Of a stretch of 64,000 nt of DNA, positions 12,264 to 22,384 are shown piece by piece (the first letter of the stretch is position 1; every line of letters starts with the position of its first letter). This DNA is from Cryptomeria japonica. Lineage: Eukaryota; Streptophyta; Pinopsida; Cupressales; Cupressaceae. The position numbers and the translations under genes were made by a program. Location of the stretch: NCBI RefSeq assembly GCF_030272615.1, contig NC_081409.1, forward strand, positions 874,500,594-874,564,593, in the 5' to 3' direction. The notes beneath the pieces were generated by a model. The model was not told where the DNA came from. It ran no database searches and was given only the letters and a program-made list of their open reading frames with translations.

Positions 12264-12276
12264 TACTCCCCTAAGG
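12264..12276 (-). promoter_or_regulatory. Ty3-2 polypurine tract
   Basis: Minus strand CCTTAGGGGAGTA directly abuts the LTR start TGGTGTAGG. It lies only about 10 bp beyond the pol stop codon, so this element has almost no 3' untranslated interior. Confidence 0.75.
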
Positions 12277-12285
12277 ACAAAGAAG

Positions 12286-15015
12286 TCATGTGACTCCTTT
12301 GGGAAGTAAAGAAAGAGGAATTCCAGATTTGAGAAAGTCACTTTCAGGTATCCATGTGGCTTTAGAAACTGGTTTATCCTTCCACTTGATGAGATGCTCC
12401 AAGTAGGTATGGTGTCTTGTCTTTTTGATGATTCTTGAATCTAGTACCTGCTGAGGAATGGGAGTAGAAGAAGAGGGGAGAGAAAGATCAGAAAGGGAAT
12501 GAGAAAGATCTAAAACTCTTTGTGAATCTGTTGGTAGCTCCCCTTTGAATGGCACCAAATCTGCAACATTGAAAATAGGAGACATAGAAACTTCATTAGG
12601 CAAATCAACTTTGTAAGCATTATGGCCATATTTAGCCAAGATTTTGCATGGTCCTACTCTTCGCATTTGCAACTTAGTAGGCACTCCTTTCTGTAACCAT
12701 GACTTGTTGAGATGGACCATCACATAATCACCCACTGAAAATTGAACATCTCTTTTTGAAGCATCAACTCTCTCCTTAACTTTTTGAGTAGTTTCCTGTA
12801 AAGACTTCTGTACCTGATCATGAATTTCTTTCATAGACTGTGCCATATCTTCTGATGTACCACTCACATGCTGCAAATTAGTTACATCATTTAACTCAAA
12901 AACACCTCTAGGATGCATTCCATAAACAATCTGAAATGGGCTCTTACCAGTGGATCTATTTACACTGTCATTGTATGCAAACTCTGCCTGATGGATGAGT
13001 TGATCCCAACTTTGCCCATATTCTTTGGTAAGACATCTGAGTAGATTACCCAATGTTCTATTCACCACTTCTGTTTGGCCATCTGTCTGTGGATGGTAAG
13101 CTGAGCCAAAAGACAAGTTAGTACCCAATTTCTTCCATAAAGTTTTCCAAAAATGACCCAAAAACTTAGCATCTCTATCAGATACAATACTGGATGGCAA
13201 ACCATGAATTCTTACAACTTCCTTAAAGAAAAGAAAAGCAATGTGACTAGCATCATTAGTAGTTTTGCAAGGTATGAAATGTGCCATTTTGCTGAATCTG
13301 TCAACAACCACAAAAATACTATCACACCCTATTTTAGTCCTGGGCAAACCTACCACAAAATCCATACTGATACAATCCCAAGGCCTAGAAGGTATGGGAA
13401 GAGGCTGATACAAACCAGCATTAGTGCTAGTACCCTTGTCTTTCTGACATACCATGCATTGCTCAACATATTTCCTGACATCTGCCTGCATCTTAGGCCA
13501 AAAATAGTACCTCTGAACCAATTCTAAAGTCTTATTAAGACCAAAATGACCACTCAAGCAACCATTGTGCTTTTCCTGTATCAGATTCTCCCTCATTGAA
13601 CCTTTTGGCACACACAACTGTCCACCCCTGAATAACAATCCATTCTGCAAAGTATAGTCAGCATATTCACTATGAAAAGTATTCTGAAAATCTTGACAAA
13701 CTTTGTAAATATCAGCAAAATCAGAATCATGTGGATATAAATCCTTAAAACATTCTATACCAATACTTCTAATCTGAATTTCTTGAACAGTAAGTAACCT
13801 TCTACTCAATGCATCAGCTACTTTATTGCACTGTCCTTTCTTATGCTTCAAGGTAAAGGTATATGCTTGCAAAGACTCTACCCATTTAGCATGTCTGTGA
13901 CTAAGCTTATCCTGTGAATTGAGAAAACTAAGTGCCTGGTTGTCAGTGTAAACCACAAATTCTTTAGGAAGAAGGTAATGCCTCCATTTTCTAAGTGCCT
14001 GAACCAAAGCATACATTTCAAGATCATATGAAGAATATTTCTTCTTAGCATCATTAAGCTTTTCACTAAAAAATGCAATAGGTCTATTATCCTGACTCAA
14101 AACAGCACCAATAGCAATATTGCTTGCATCACACTCTAAGGTAAACAATTTGTCAAAACTAGGTAGAATCAACACTGGTTGGGTAGCAACTCTGACTTTC
14201 AACAATTCAAATCCCCTGTTGGCTGCTTCTGTCCACTGAAATTTCACTTTCACACCACTCTTAATGGTTTCTAACATAGGTGCACATATTTCACTAAAAC
14301 CTCTAATAAATTTCCTATAAAATTGAGCAAGTCCATGAAAACTCCTGACATCACTAGCATTCTTAGGGGTTGGCCAATTAACTATGGCTTCTACCTTATT
14401 TGGATCCATCTTCAAATCACCCTCTGAAACAACAAAACCCAAATAGACCAGCTCTTGCTTAAGGAAATCACATTTTTCTAGATTGATAGTAAGTTGTTCA
14501 TCATTCAATCTTTGTAAGACAATCTGCAAATGTTGGAGGTGTTCTTCCTTGGTTTGACTGAAAATTAAGATGTCATCAAGGTACACAACTACAAACCTGC
14601 CTATGAAGTCATGTAACACCTCATTCATCAATCTCATAAATGTACTGGGTGCATTTGTTAACCCAAATGGCATGACTAGCCATTCATACAACCCCTCATT
14701 TGTCTTGAAAGCTGTTTTCCATTCATCTCCCTCTTTGATGCGGATTTGATGATAACCACTTTTTAGGTCTATCTTACTGAAATATTTTGCTCCCCCTAAA
14801 CAATCCATAAGATCTTCTATCCTAGGAATGGGGAATCTATACCTGATTGTGATCCTGTTTATTGCTCTTGAATCTGTACAAAGTCTCCAAGCCCCACCTT
14901 TCTTAGGTGCTAACACTGTGGGTACTGCACATGGACTAATACTTTTTCTAATCAATCCTTGGTTTAATAGCTCTTGGATTTGTCTTGCCACTTCTTGATT
15001 TTGTTCAGGTGTCAT
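12286..15015 (-). CDS. pol: Ty3-2 pol: reverse transcriptase, RNase H, integrase, chromodomain
   Basis: A 909-codon open frame without internal stops. Copies element RNA to DNA and inserts it. RT: residues ~25-210 with KIDLKSGYHQIRI and the catalytic YLDD at 145-148. RNase H: D296 (ECDAS), E333, D358 (YTDNQ). Integrase: zinc finger H483/H490 with C520/C523, catalytic D552 (SMDF), D613 (VSDRD) and E649 (QTEVVNR). Chromodomain: ~855-898, ending with IKWKDKPVSKATWIPES, which marks the chromovirus group and is thought to steer insertion to heterochromatin. The first Met is at 15015, but the frame is open back to the TAG at 15145-15147, beyond which the protease lies in the same frame; natively this was one polyprotein. 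All key residues are present, so the domain could still be active if expressed. Confidence 0.96.
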   Translation of the reverse strand: MTPEQNQEVARQIQELLNQGLIRKSISPCAVPTVLAPKKGGAWRLCTDSRAINRITIRYRFPIPRIEDLMDCLGGAKYFSKIDLKSGYHQIRIKEGDEWKTAFKTNEGLYEWLVMPFGLTNAPSTFMRLMNEVLHDFIGRFVVVYLDDILIFSQTKEEHLQHLQIVLQRLNDEQLTINLEKCDFLKQELVYLGFVVSEGDLKMDPNKVEAIVNWPTPKNASDVRSFHGLAQFYRKFIRGFSEICAPMLETIKSGVKVKFQWTEAANRGFELLKVRVATQPVLILPSFDKLFTLECDASNIAIGAVLSQDNRPIAFFSEKLNDAKKKYSSYDLEMYALVQALRKWRHYLLPKEFVVYTDNQALSFLNSQDKLSHRHAKWVESLQAYTFTLKHKKGQCNKVADALSRRLLTVQEIQIRSIGIECFKDLYPHDSDFADIYKVCQDFQNTFHSEYADYTLQNGLLFRGGQLCVPKGSMRENLIQEKHNGCLSGHFGLNKTLELVQRYYFWPKMQADVRKYVEQCMVCQKDKGTSTNAGLYQPLPIPSRPWDCISMDFVVGLPRTKIGCDSIFVVVDRFSKMAHFIPCKTTNDASHIAFLFFKEVVRIHGLPSSIVSDRDAKFLGHFWKTLWKKLGTNLSFGSAYHPQTDGQTEVVNRTLGNLLRCLTKEYGQSWDQLIHQAEFAYNDSVNRSTGKSPFQIVYGMHPRGVFELNDVTNLQHVSGTSEDMAQSMKEIHDQVQKSLQETTQKVKERVDASKRDVQFSVGDYVMVHLNKSWLQKGVPTKLQMRRVGPCKILAKYGHNAYKVDLPNEVSMSPIFNVADLVPFKGELPTDSQRVLDLSHSLSDLSLPSSSTPIPQQVLDSRIIKKTRHHTYLEHLIKWKDKPVSKATWIPESDFLKSGIPLSLLPKGVT

Positions 15016-15144
15016 TTTGTAAGCAGCTTTGTTTGGTAAAGATGCACCTGGGATGAAGTCTATCTGGTGGCTAATGGCTCTCTGAGGAGGTAGAGAGGTT
15101 GGTTGGCCATCATTAACAATTGACTTAAACTGATCCAGAAGTTG

Positions 15145-15696
15145 CTACACCTCATATGGGATTTCTACCTTCTTTTCTTTCTTTTCATCAACTGGTTTAG
15201 TTACTAATGCAAAACCTATGCCATTACCTTCTTTTAGGGTATGCATGAACTCCTTTTCACCAACTAACAAAGTTTTTGGAACTTGTGGTTTTCTGCCCTC
15301 ACTCTCTTCATTAAGGGACTGAATTTTATAGTTGATACCATTCTTGAAAAATGAGTATGAGTTCTTTTCTCCATCATATTGTGCTTTCCTGTCAAATTGC
15401 CAAGGTCTTCCTAAAAGCAAATGACAAGCATCCATAGGTAGTATATCACACAAAATCTTATCTTGGTACTCACCTATGTTAAACTCTACCCATGTTTGTT
15501 CACTCACTAATACATGCTGCCCTTTTTCCAACCATGTGACCTTGTAGGGCTCATTGTGCTGTATTCTAGGTAGATGAAGTTTTGTAGCAGCTTCTTCTGA
15601 TATGATGTTATCAGTTGATCCTGAGTCAATGATAACTTTGCACACCTTTCCGTGGATCTTACATTTGATCCTGAAAAGAGCTTTCCTTTGAGACAT
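15145..15696 (-). CDS. pro: Ty3-2 aspartic protease
   Basis: Retropepsin that cleaves the Gag-Pol polyprotein. The catalytic motif is VIIDSGSTDNIIS near residue 22, followed by LLLGRPWQFDR typical of the Ty3 protease C-terminus. The frame is the same as pol but ends at a TAG (15145-15147) where relatives would read on. It overlaps the end of gag by 38 nt in another frame, so Gag-to-PR expression needs a frameshift, or the frame change is itself damage. I cannot tell which from one copy. Confidence 0.9.
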   Translation of the reverse strand: MSQRKALFRIKCKIHGKVCKVIIDSGSTDNIISEEAATKLHLPRIQHNEPYKVTWLEKGQHVLVSEQTWVEFNIGEYQDKILCDILPMDACHLLLGRPWQFDRKAQYDGEKNSYSFFKNGINYKIQSLNEESEGRKPQVPKTLLVGEKEFMHTLKEGNGIGFALVTKPVDEKKEKKVEIPYEV

Positions 15697-16909
15697 CTTT
15701 CTGAGATGGCTCTTTCATGAGGATCCTCCTAATCATGAGGTTTTCCCCTTCTTCTGATGGTAGACACCTTTGACTTGGTGTGGTTTCTTCTTGCACAAAA
15801 TGGACTCTCTTATCACCTCCTTGAGATGAGCTTGGATTTTCTGGGCATCTATATGCTGGATGGCCTAGTTTCTGACAGTTGTAACACTTCATTGTGGAGA
15901 AGTATGAACCTCTTCCAGGTCCATTAGATCTACCCCTTCCTGGGTTGCCTGATCCCCTACCCCTATAGTTGGGTCTGCTCTGAGAATCCCCACTTTGCTT
16001 GATAATCTTAGACTCTCCCTGGGACCTATGATCTGTGTATCTTCCCCCAAAACTGCCTCTATGACTGCCTCTGTTTCCTCTGCCTCTGCCTCTACCATTA
16101 TGTTCTTGTTTCTTCTTGTTTCTCTCTTCTACCTTCAATGCTAATTGATAACACTTCTGTAATGTGTTGGGACACCATAGGCTTAACTCTTCCTGAATAT
16201 TCCATCTTAACCCATTGAGATATCTAGCTACTCTGACATTTTCATCTTCTTGTACCTTAGATCTAAGGCTTAGTTTTTGGAATTCTTTAGTGTAACTACT
16301 GACATCTAGGTCTTTCTGCCTTAAGTTTTGTCTCTTCCTATGCAACTGGATTTCATAATCTTCAGGCATGTAGGTGGCTTTGATCTTAGTCACCATTGTC
16401 TTCTAGGTGGTTATGGGTTTCTTTCCCTCTTTCACCCTTTCCTCTTGGATGAATTTCCACCAGGTCAAGGCTGCCCCTCTCATTCTGGATTTGGCTACCT
16501 TTACTTTCTGTACTTCAGTAATGCCATCACATTCAAAGTGATTCTCTAGACCCTCTATCCACTCCATTAGTGCTTCCAGTTCCATCTTACCACTAAAAAG
16601 GGACACTCCATCTACGGCCTTTCCAGTCAAAGCTTTCAAAGCTTGTAAAAAGGTTTCTTGTTCTTTATCCAAAATTGGATCTGGTTCTGGGACTTCTTCC
16701 TCTAAGGTTTCCCTCTTATCTTCATCATTTTCTACTCTCTCACTGACTTCTTCAGTCTTGACTTCTACTTGGTTCAATTTTCTTTCAAGTTGTTGTAATC
16801 TTTCCCTAAGGAGTCTATTTTCTTCAACCTGATCCTCCATCCTCTTTGCTAACTCTGCATTGGTCACCATGTTGTCGATGTTGTCTCCCACTGACTCACT
16901 ACCAGACAT
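15659..16909 (-). pseudogene. gag: Ty3-2 gag with one premature stop
   Basis: Begins MSGSESVGDNIDNMV at 16909 and runs in one frame to 15659 apart from a single TAG at 16403-16405. The related Ty3-1 gag has Trp at this place (SSWKRM versus TT-stop-KTM), so the stop is a TGG-to-TAG change. Features in order: coiled-coil N-terminus, capsid-type region (ECDGITEVQKVKVAKSRMRG, then LTWW), Arg/Gly-rich linker, and zinc knuckle CYNCQKLGHPAYRC (about 15845-15890). It forms the particle and binds RNA. The single lesion makes this copy defective in Gag unless read through. Confidence 0.92.
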
Positions 16910-16938
16910 ATGCTAATCTCTCAACCCAAATCTGAATT

Positions 16939-16951
16939 GGCTCTAATACCA
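16939..16951 (-). promoter_or_regulatory. Ty3-2 primer-binding site
   Basis: Minus strand TGGTATTAGAGCC, one mismatch from the initiator-Met PBS, 3 nt from the LTR end at 16955. Confidence 0.85.
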
Positions 16952-16954
16952 CTA

Positions 16955-19563
16955 TGATGAGGAGGTAAAAATAGAAGTTAGTCTCCTTTTTGAGATTGGT
17001 GGGCTTTTGTTCTCCAAGTGTTTCCCAAATCAATCCCTAGGCACAAATGGGATTCTCCTAAACCTTTCTCCTATCTCCTCCTCTCTATTCAACACTATTT
17101 GCACCCTATTGAATTGGACATCACTCCTCCTTACCTTCCATGCTAAGGCATTCAAGTCTGAAATGAGGTCATCTTGTGTGTCACCAAAAATGAACAAGTT
17201 TGGTTGTCCAACTAGCTGAATCTCCTCTCTTCCGAGAATGGGCAACTGTTGGAGAACCATGGTTTACCTAATCTTAATTGCACCCTTAAGGATTTCAATC
17301 ATATTAACCTGTTGATTGAGCATCTGGACAGATCTACAAAGATTGAGGACTGTACTTCACCTTTCAAGAATGCGAATTTCTAAATTGGGTGTAAAGAACG
17401 TTGTATTACTCAAGCAACTTTCTAGGTTCAAATGATAATTTTGACCAAATGACTTAATGCAAGGCTATGGATATTATAGTAGGGTGTCTCAGGCCTTTAC
17501 TCATCAATTTTGGTGATTTGAAACAACCAATTGCTTCCCCTTCCTTACCGATTTCATGAATTGGTCAAATCTGCTCCAAAAAGGCTACTAGAATTAGCCC
17601 TACTTTTTAATGAAATTTGTTCACCCTGTTCAACCTGCTAAACTTCATGACAAACCCTTGGATATGTGGTCATTTTATGTTGAAAGCTCAAGGATTTTTG
17701 CTATGGCAAGTACTGTATGGACTGTTTTAGTGCTGTCCCACAAAATATGCAATTTTCAAGGGTTTTTGAGGCTTCTAGTGAGGGTTTGCAATTTACAAGT
17801 CTTCCTCATGATAATAGACCAATTTAAATGCTTCAAACCTTGCTTCCACATATACCAAACACTTCCAAGGACTTAAACCTCATCTTCTAATATTGACATT
17901 TTATCAAATAGTTATCATACTGGTGCATTTTCTCAGAAATAACCGTCCAAAAATAGGGACAGCGATGTTTTCAAGGTTTTGTATGCTTTGTTTAACTTTA
18001 ATAAAGTAAGTACAATGAAAATCTATCATATATGAATGTAATAATGCCTTGACAATAGTTGGAGTAACCTGCAAGCAAGTATGAAAGGGTCTTTTTATGA
18101 CTGTTGGTCTCTTATCCGCCTTACTGCACTTTCACAGTCTTAGAAACTGTGACAATTTTAATCTCTTTATTTTGACCTGTTTCTTCATGTTGTCCCTAGC
18201 CTACAAGAAGGTATAAATGGCATGATAGAGTCATGCACATAACCTCTTCAAAGATCTTAATGAGTTGAGTACTTAAAGGATGACACAAATCATAAAAACA
18301 TTATGTGACTGTGACAAAAAATACACTGTTTTTAGGATCCTTATTTAGGTCCTTTACAATCAAAATGTGTAATCTGTCTTCTTCACATTGAAACTATTTT
18401 CAAACACATTTCCATTTTGCATAAAATAGGAATCCCTCATTTCACACTAACCATTTGGGAGGTTGGCAATGAGGTTTTATCCAATGAAACAATGACTCAC
18501 TATTTTTTTTTACAATCTGATTACACCTTTGTTTCTTGCCACCAACCAAGTCATGAGAGAGACAAGGATGGTAAAGTACAATGAAGACTCTTATCAACTT
18601 GATTCTTCTTCAACACTTCAAAGTACAGTGCTATGAACAGCAAAGTACCATTCAAACAAATTTAAGAATACCCAAGCCAAGTTGCTCACTTCACACACTT
18701 GCCATGGGCTTATAAACACTTGTGCATTGCTAGAAAAAGAAAATAGATGTATGGTACAGTATGTACAAAGGATCCAACAAATTTCCTCAAAGCCATGGAT
18801 GAAGAGACTTTGAAGAAATCAGTTGGACCAGGAATGTTCTTCCATTGGAACCACAAAACAATGCTTTACTCAAAAATACTTCAACTAAAACTTGTTACAA
18901 TCACTACTAAAACATCAAACAAGATCACATCAACCAAAAACAGGAGCAGTACGGACTCATGGAGCCATGGTACGGACTGTACTCTAAAAAGTGCAGAAAA
19001 CTTGTTAAAACTCTCAGAAAATAAGAGCAAAACAAGTATTTTTCTTATTTTTCCAATGTAAACTGCTCATACAATGATTGGAACATGGTTTTTATACATG
19101 TGCCAACTTGTTGAAGCCTTTGTATGGACAAGTACAGGCTGGAACTAACCAAAACCACAAAAAATCATTTTTTTCACTTTTTGACAGCTTTTTGACAACT
19201 TTTGACAACTTTTGTTGCTCAAAAAGTTGCATTTTGACTCCCGGTGACTTGGCACTAAAACCAATGACTCAAAATAATCTAAAAACACTAAATAAACATG
19301 CTCCAATGCCTTTCAAGGCTTTCCAACATCAAAAATTCAAAAATGCTCATTTGGACCCAAAATTGACAATTTTTAGCCAGTCGAGCAAAAAAACAAAAAT
19401 CTTGGAAACTCTTAAATACAAATGAGTTCCAAGCCTTATTACACCCCAAAAAAAACCTATTAAACCTATTAGAAGCATAAAATAAACACACATCCTTATT
19501 TTGCAATAAAATGTTATACCTGCTAGGATTTGAGTATTCAGGTGCTCAGGTGCTCCTGCACCA
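16955..19563 (-). repeat. Ty3-2 5' LTR
   Basis: 2609 bp, the same length as the other LTR and about 98 percent identical by eye. It should carry the promoter for minus-strand transcription; I did not find an unambiguous TATA box. Confidence 0.93.
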
Positions 19564-20213
19564 AAATGGAACTAAAAACTTTGTAACACACCAAAGAAAC
19601 TCAATCCTTTGCTGGTTTAATGGATTCAATCCATTTGCATTTACAAAAAAAGGAACAAAACAAGCCAAAATGTTGCCAACTAGTCTAAAAATGAGTAGTT
19701 TTAGATTGTTGAACTTACAAAGCCAAGTGTTTAGCCTTGGTAACCATGCAAGATAGGGTTCTTATAGTATTCCCCATGTATGGAGTCTTTCTAGGGTGTT
19801 GGAAAATCCCTAACTACATCGCTAATCAAATTAGGATAAAAGTTGTCATGACAACTTTCAGCTTTTTGCAACTTTGCACTTTTCACTTTTTGGCCTTCTC
19901 AACCTATGAGGCCTATTCTAAGTCACCACACATGACTTTTAAAACATTTCTAAGACTAATTTAATCCTCACTAATTCCTATACCAATTTTTGACACTTTT
20001 GACCATCAAGAAGGTCAACTACCTACTCAAACCACTATTTATGCACAAAATGCAAACCTAAGAAGAATGAACTCAACTTAGGCCTACATTGACTCTAAAC
20101 ACTAACTCTTGGACCCTCCTAGAGTCCTTATTCACTACTTGACTTGGCTAGGGTTAGTACAAGCCAAAATTGAGAAAAGACTACTAGCCTAAGTCGTAGG
20201 TGCTCCTACACCA
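19564..20213 (-). repeat. Ty3-1 LTR, outer piece
   Basis: Non-coding. Ends AGGTGCTCCTACACCA at 20213, identical over 16 bases to the end of the Ty3-2 left LTR, and is followed at once by Tat-like RT coding sequence. The first five bases are the Ty3-2 target-site duplication. Confidence 0.65.
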
Positions 20214-20949
20214 CATATCTTCGACATCTTTCCCACACCTTTTGGAGGTGGTCTGGGTGGTCTTCTCTGATCTTGGAAAATATCATCAAGTCATCCATAT
20301 AGATAATAATGCATTTTCCAATCAGTTCCTTAAAATCCATATCCATCACTCGTTGGAAGGTTTCCCCAGGATTAATCAACCTGAATGGCATTCTTCTGTA
20401 CGAATACGTTCCCCACTTCGTCGTAAACACTGTCTTCATATGATCCTCGTAGTTCACCAATACCTAGTTATATCAAGAATAACTATCTAAGAATGACATC
20501 ATTTGTGAACCATTTACTATTTGCAGTACTTCATCTAAAGAAGGAAGTGGGTAATTATCTTTCTCGGAGGCTTTGTTGAGATTGCAAAAGTCCACACAAA
20601 GTTGTATTTTCTCCATTCTTTTTTTGTACTGGTACCAAATTGGCAACCCAAGTAGAATGTCGTACCAAAAAAATAATCTTGGCGGAGAGTAACTTTTGTA
20701 CATCCTTAAAAATCAAGGGTTCTAATTGAACGGTCGTTGCTTTTGCTGGAACGACTTTATGTTAAGTTTTAGGGAGATCACATGGGTGATAATCATTGTA
20801 TCAAATGTATTTAAATCTTCATACCCCCATGCTATTACATTAATGAACTCTTTCAAGATTTGTAAGTTTTTCTCTTTCATTTTGAGTGCAAATCTTCCCA
20901 ATATATACAATCCTCTCTTCTCCTTCTGAACCAATATTATGGGGCTCAA
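20214..20949 (-). pseudogene. Tat-like reverse transcriptase, 3'-truncated
   Basis: Three frame segments give the start of RT: a pre-RT stretch with VIAWGYEDLNTFD and ITHVISLK (20949-20722), LCVDFCNLNKASEKDNYPLP and SQMMSFLDSYS (20703-20473), and TKWGTYSYRRMPFRL then IIIYMDDLMIFSK (20460-20214). The polymerase motif YMDD is intact, but frameshifts separate the pieces. The sequence stops after CRRY at 20214, where the LTR of Ty3-1 begins, so thumb, connection and integrase are missing. Not functional. Confidence 0.9.
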
Positions 20950-21776
20950 ACTTTATAGCATTTGAATTCGTTGTTAATCTCTCCTTTACTCTAGGGTCAA
21001 AATCAAAAATTCTCTCTAAGGTGACCATCGCTTTAGGAATAACGTTAGCTGGTAAATCCAAAATATTAGCATTACTTTCAACATTAAGATCATCCAATTT
21101 ATTTTCCTCATCAATAATTTTCTCTTCAAAAGCCCTTGAATTGGCAAGAAAGGCTAGAATGTGAGCATCATCCCAAAAAACTTGAAAGTGTTTGATATTA
21201 TCAGGTACAAAAAGTATGGAGATTAATTCTACGAAAAACTTCTTCAAAGGGGATTGTCTTACTGGTTCTAATGTTCTGGCAGCTATGGCCAACGCATCAC
21301 GTATTCCATTTACTTTCCTAGGTACCAACTGAATTTTGAAAGCATCAAAATCCTCAATCAAATCCCACACTATTCCTATATGCTACTAACCTTTTATCGT
21401 GGCACGCATATTGGCTTTGCACTTGTTTAACCACCAACTCAGAATCTCCTTGCACCTTCAAACACTTTGCCCCCATTTTATGAGCAAAAATTAATCCTCT
21501 AACTAAGGCCTCGTACTCCATCATGTTATTAGTACAAGGGAATTGGAGTCAATAAGAAGCTAAAAGGGTTTTCTCTTTTGGGTTCGTTAACTCTATGCCT
21601 GCTTCACTTCCTTGCTTAGATCTTGAGCCATCAAACTTTAAAAACCATATTTCATCTTTTGGTCTCTTTACATTTTTCACCCTAGGGTCAATGATCAGAT
21701 TAGCTTCTGGAGATGATTGTTGCTTCTCTGACTCAAGGTCTTGTGACAATTGAGATTGTTCAATTTCTGGTTGCAT
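20840..21776 (-). pseudogene. RNase H-like domain lying upstream of Tat-like RT
   Basis: From 21776 downward: IWFLKFDGSRSKQGSEAG (first catalytic Asp), a stop, then CTNNMMEYEALVRGL (Glu), KVQGDSELVVKQVQ (Asp), a one-base frameshift, and RKVNGIRDALA (last Asp). This is a full D-E-D-D set of an RNase H of the kind Tat elements acquired in addition to the usual one. It is followed by a long linker (~21250-20950, with VPDNIKHFQVFWDD and IGSEGEERIVYIGK) that leads into RT. The domain is therefore N-terminal to RT. Broken by a stop and frameshifts. Confidence 0.75.
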
Positions 21777-22199
21777 GAACGCTTCAGTAGTGTTAAGAAC
21801 AATTTCTCTGATTGAGGTTGAAGGTGAGATTGTGTTTCTTCATTCTCTTGCTCAATAGGAATATCTTCCTTCTCATTTTTGACAATCTCAACTACAAGAA
21901 TCTCCGGGTTGTATTCTTTAGGTTAGGTAGTCTTACTTATAGAATCTATTGTTTGGGGCTCTAATCCTTCACAACTTAGACTTTGAACTTCTTCCATATT
22001 GATGGTATGATGATCTTCTTTGTATGGAACTAGACTCATCAATTTCGTAATCTCATTCTTAAATGGGATACATGACATCTCTGAGTGCTCCTCATGATGC
22101 ATCCTATTATCATTGTTTAAGAAATGGGTTTTCTTTTCCCATAATTGGCTAAGTTTTTGAAATTTTGAGTTAGACACACTATCAACTGCATCAAGTTTG
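21777..22199 (-). pseudogene. Linker of the Tat-like polyprotein
   Basis: The minus strand shows a protein-like stretch (22177-21923, with SKFQKLSQLWEKKTHF and DHHTINMEEVQ) and then Glu/Gln/Ser-rich residues leading into the RNase H. No domain recognised. It is cut on the right by element B. Confidence 0.5.
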
Positions 22200-22384
22200 T
22201 GTTAGGTCTTAAGGGTTTAGGGTTTTAATTTTAAATCGTTCAATGTTTGATCAAAAGCCCTTTGATTTCTATTCTTGCGTTACTTTATGCACTTAAGTAA
22301 TGGGTCTTGGGGTTGTATGAGGTGTCCCCCCCCATGTCATTTTCCTAGACAGTTGTTGAATTAATCGTAAAAATGGATCTATGG

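Larger units (their letters stand above)
9655..19563 (-). mobile_element. Ty3-2: nearly intact Ty3 chromovirus, 9.9 kb
   Basis: Two LTRs of exactly 2609 bp (9655-12263 and 16955-19563) bound gag, PR, RT-RNaseH-INT and a C-terminal chromodomain, all on the minus strand. PBS and PPT are in place. The flanking 5-mers are AAATA (9650-9654) and AAATG (19564-19568), a target-site duplication with one transition. I counted roughly 55-60 differences by eye between the LTRs, about 2 percent, which makes it the youngest element here that I can date relatively. The coding chain is broken only by two in-frame TAG codons and a gag/PR frame change. Confidence 0.93.
685..20213 (-). mobile_element. Ty3-1: truncated Ty3 chromovirus split by two later insertions
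   Basis: Reading the minus strand from 20213 leftward gives an LTR in three pieces, then a PBS, then gag; pol is absent. The LTR ends match those of the intact relative Ty3-2: the outer 16 bases before 20213 (AGGTGCTCCTACACCA) equal the end of the Ty3-2 left LTR, and the inner end TGATGGGG beside the PBS matches TGATGAGG with the same 3-nt spacer. Element A (2527-9324) and Ty3-2 (9655-19563) sit inside the LTR. The element entered the Tat-like reverse transcriptase at 20214. The left end is lost near 684. Joining the three pieces is inference from these end matches and from the gag similarity. Confidence 0.72.

Noticed and set aside
22209-22226. TTTAGGG-like telomere repeats (AAGGGTTTAGGGTTTT)
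   Set aside because: Only about two units; too short for an interstitial telomere tract and likely chance in an AT-rich LTR-like edge.
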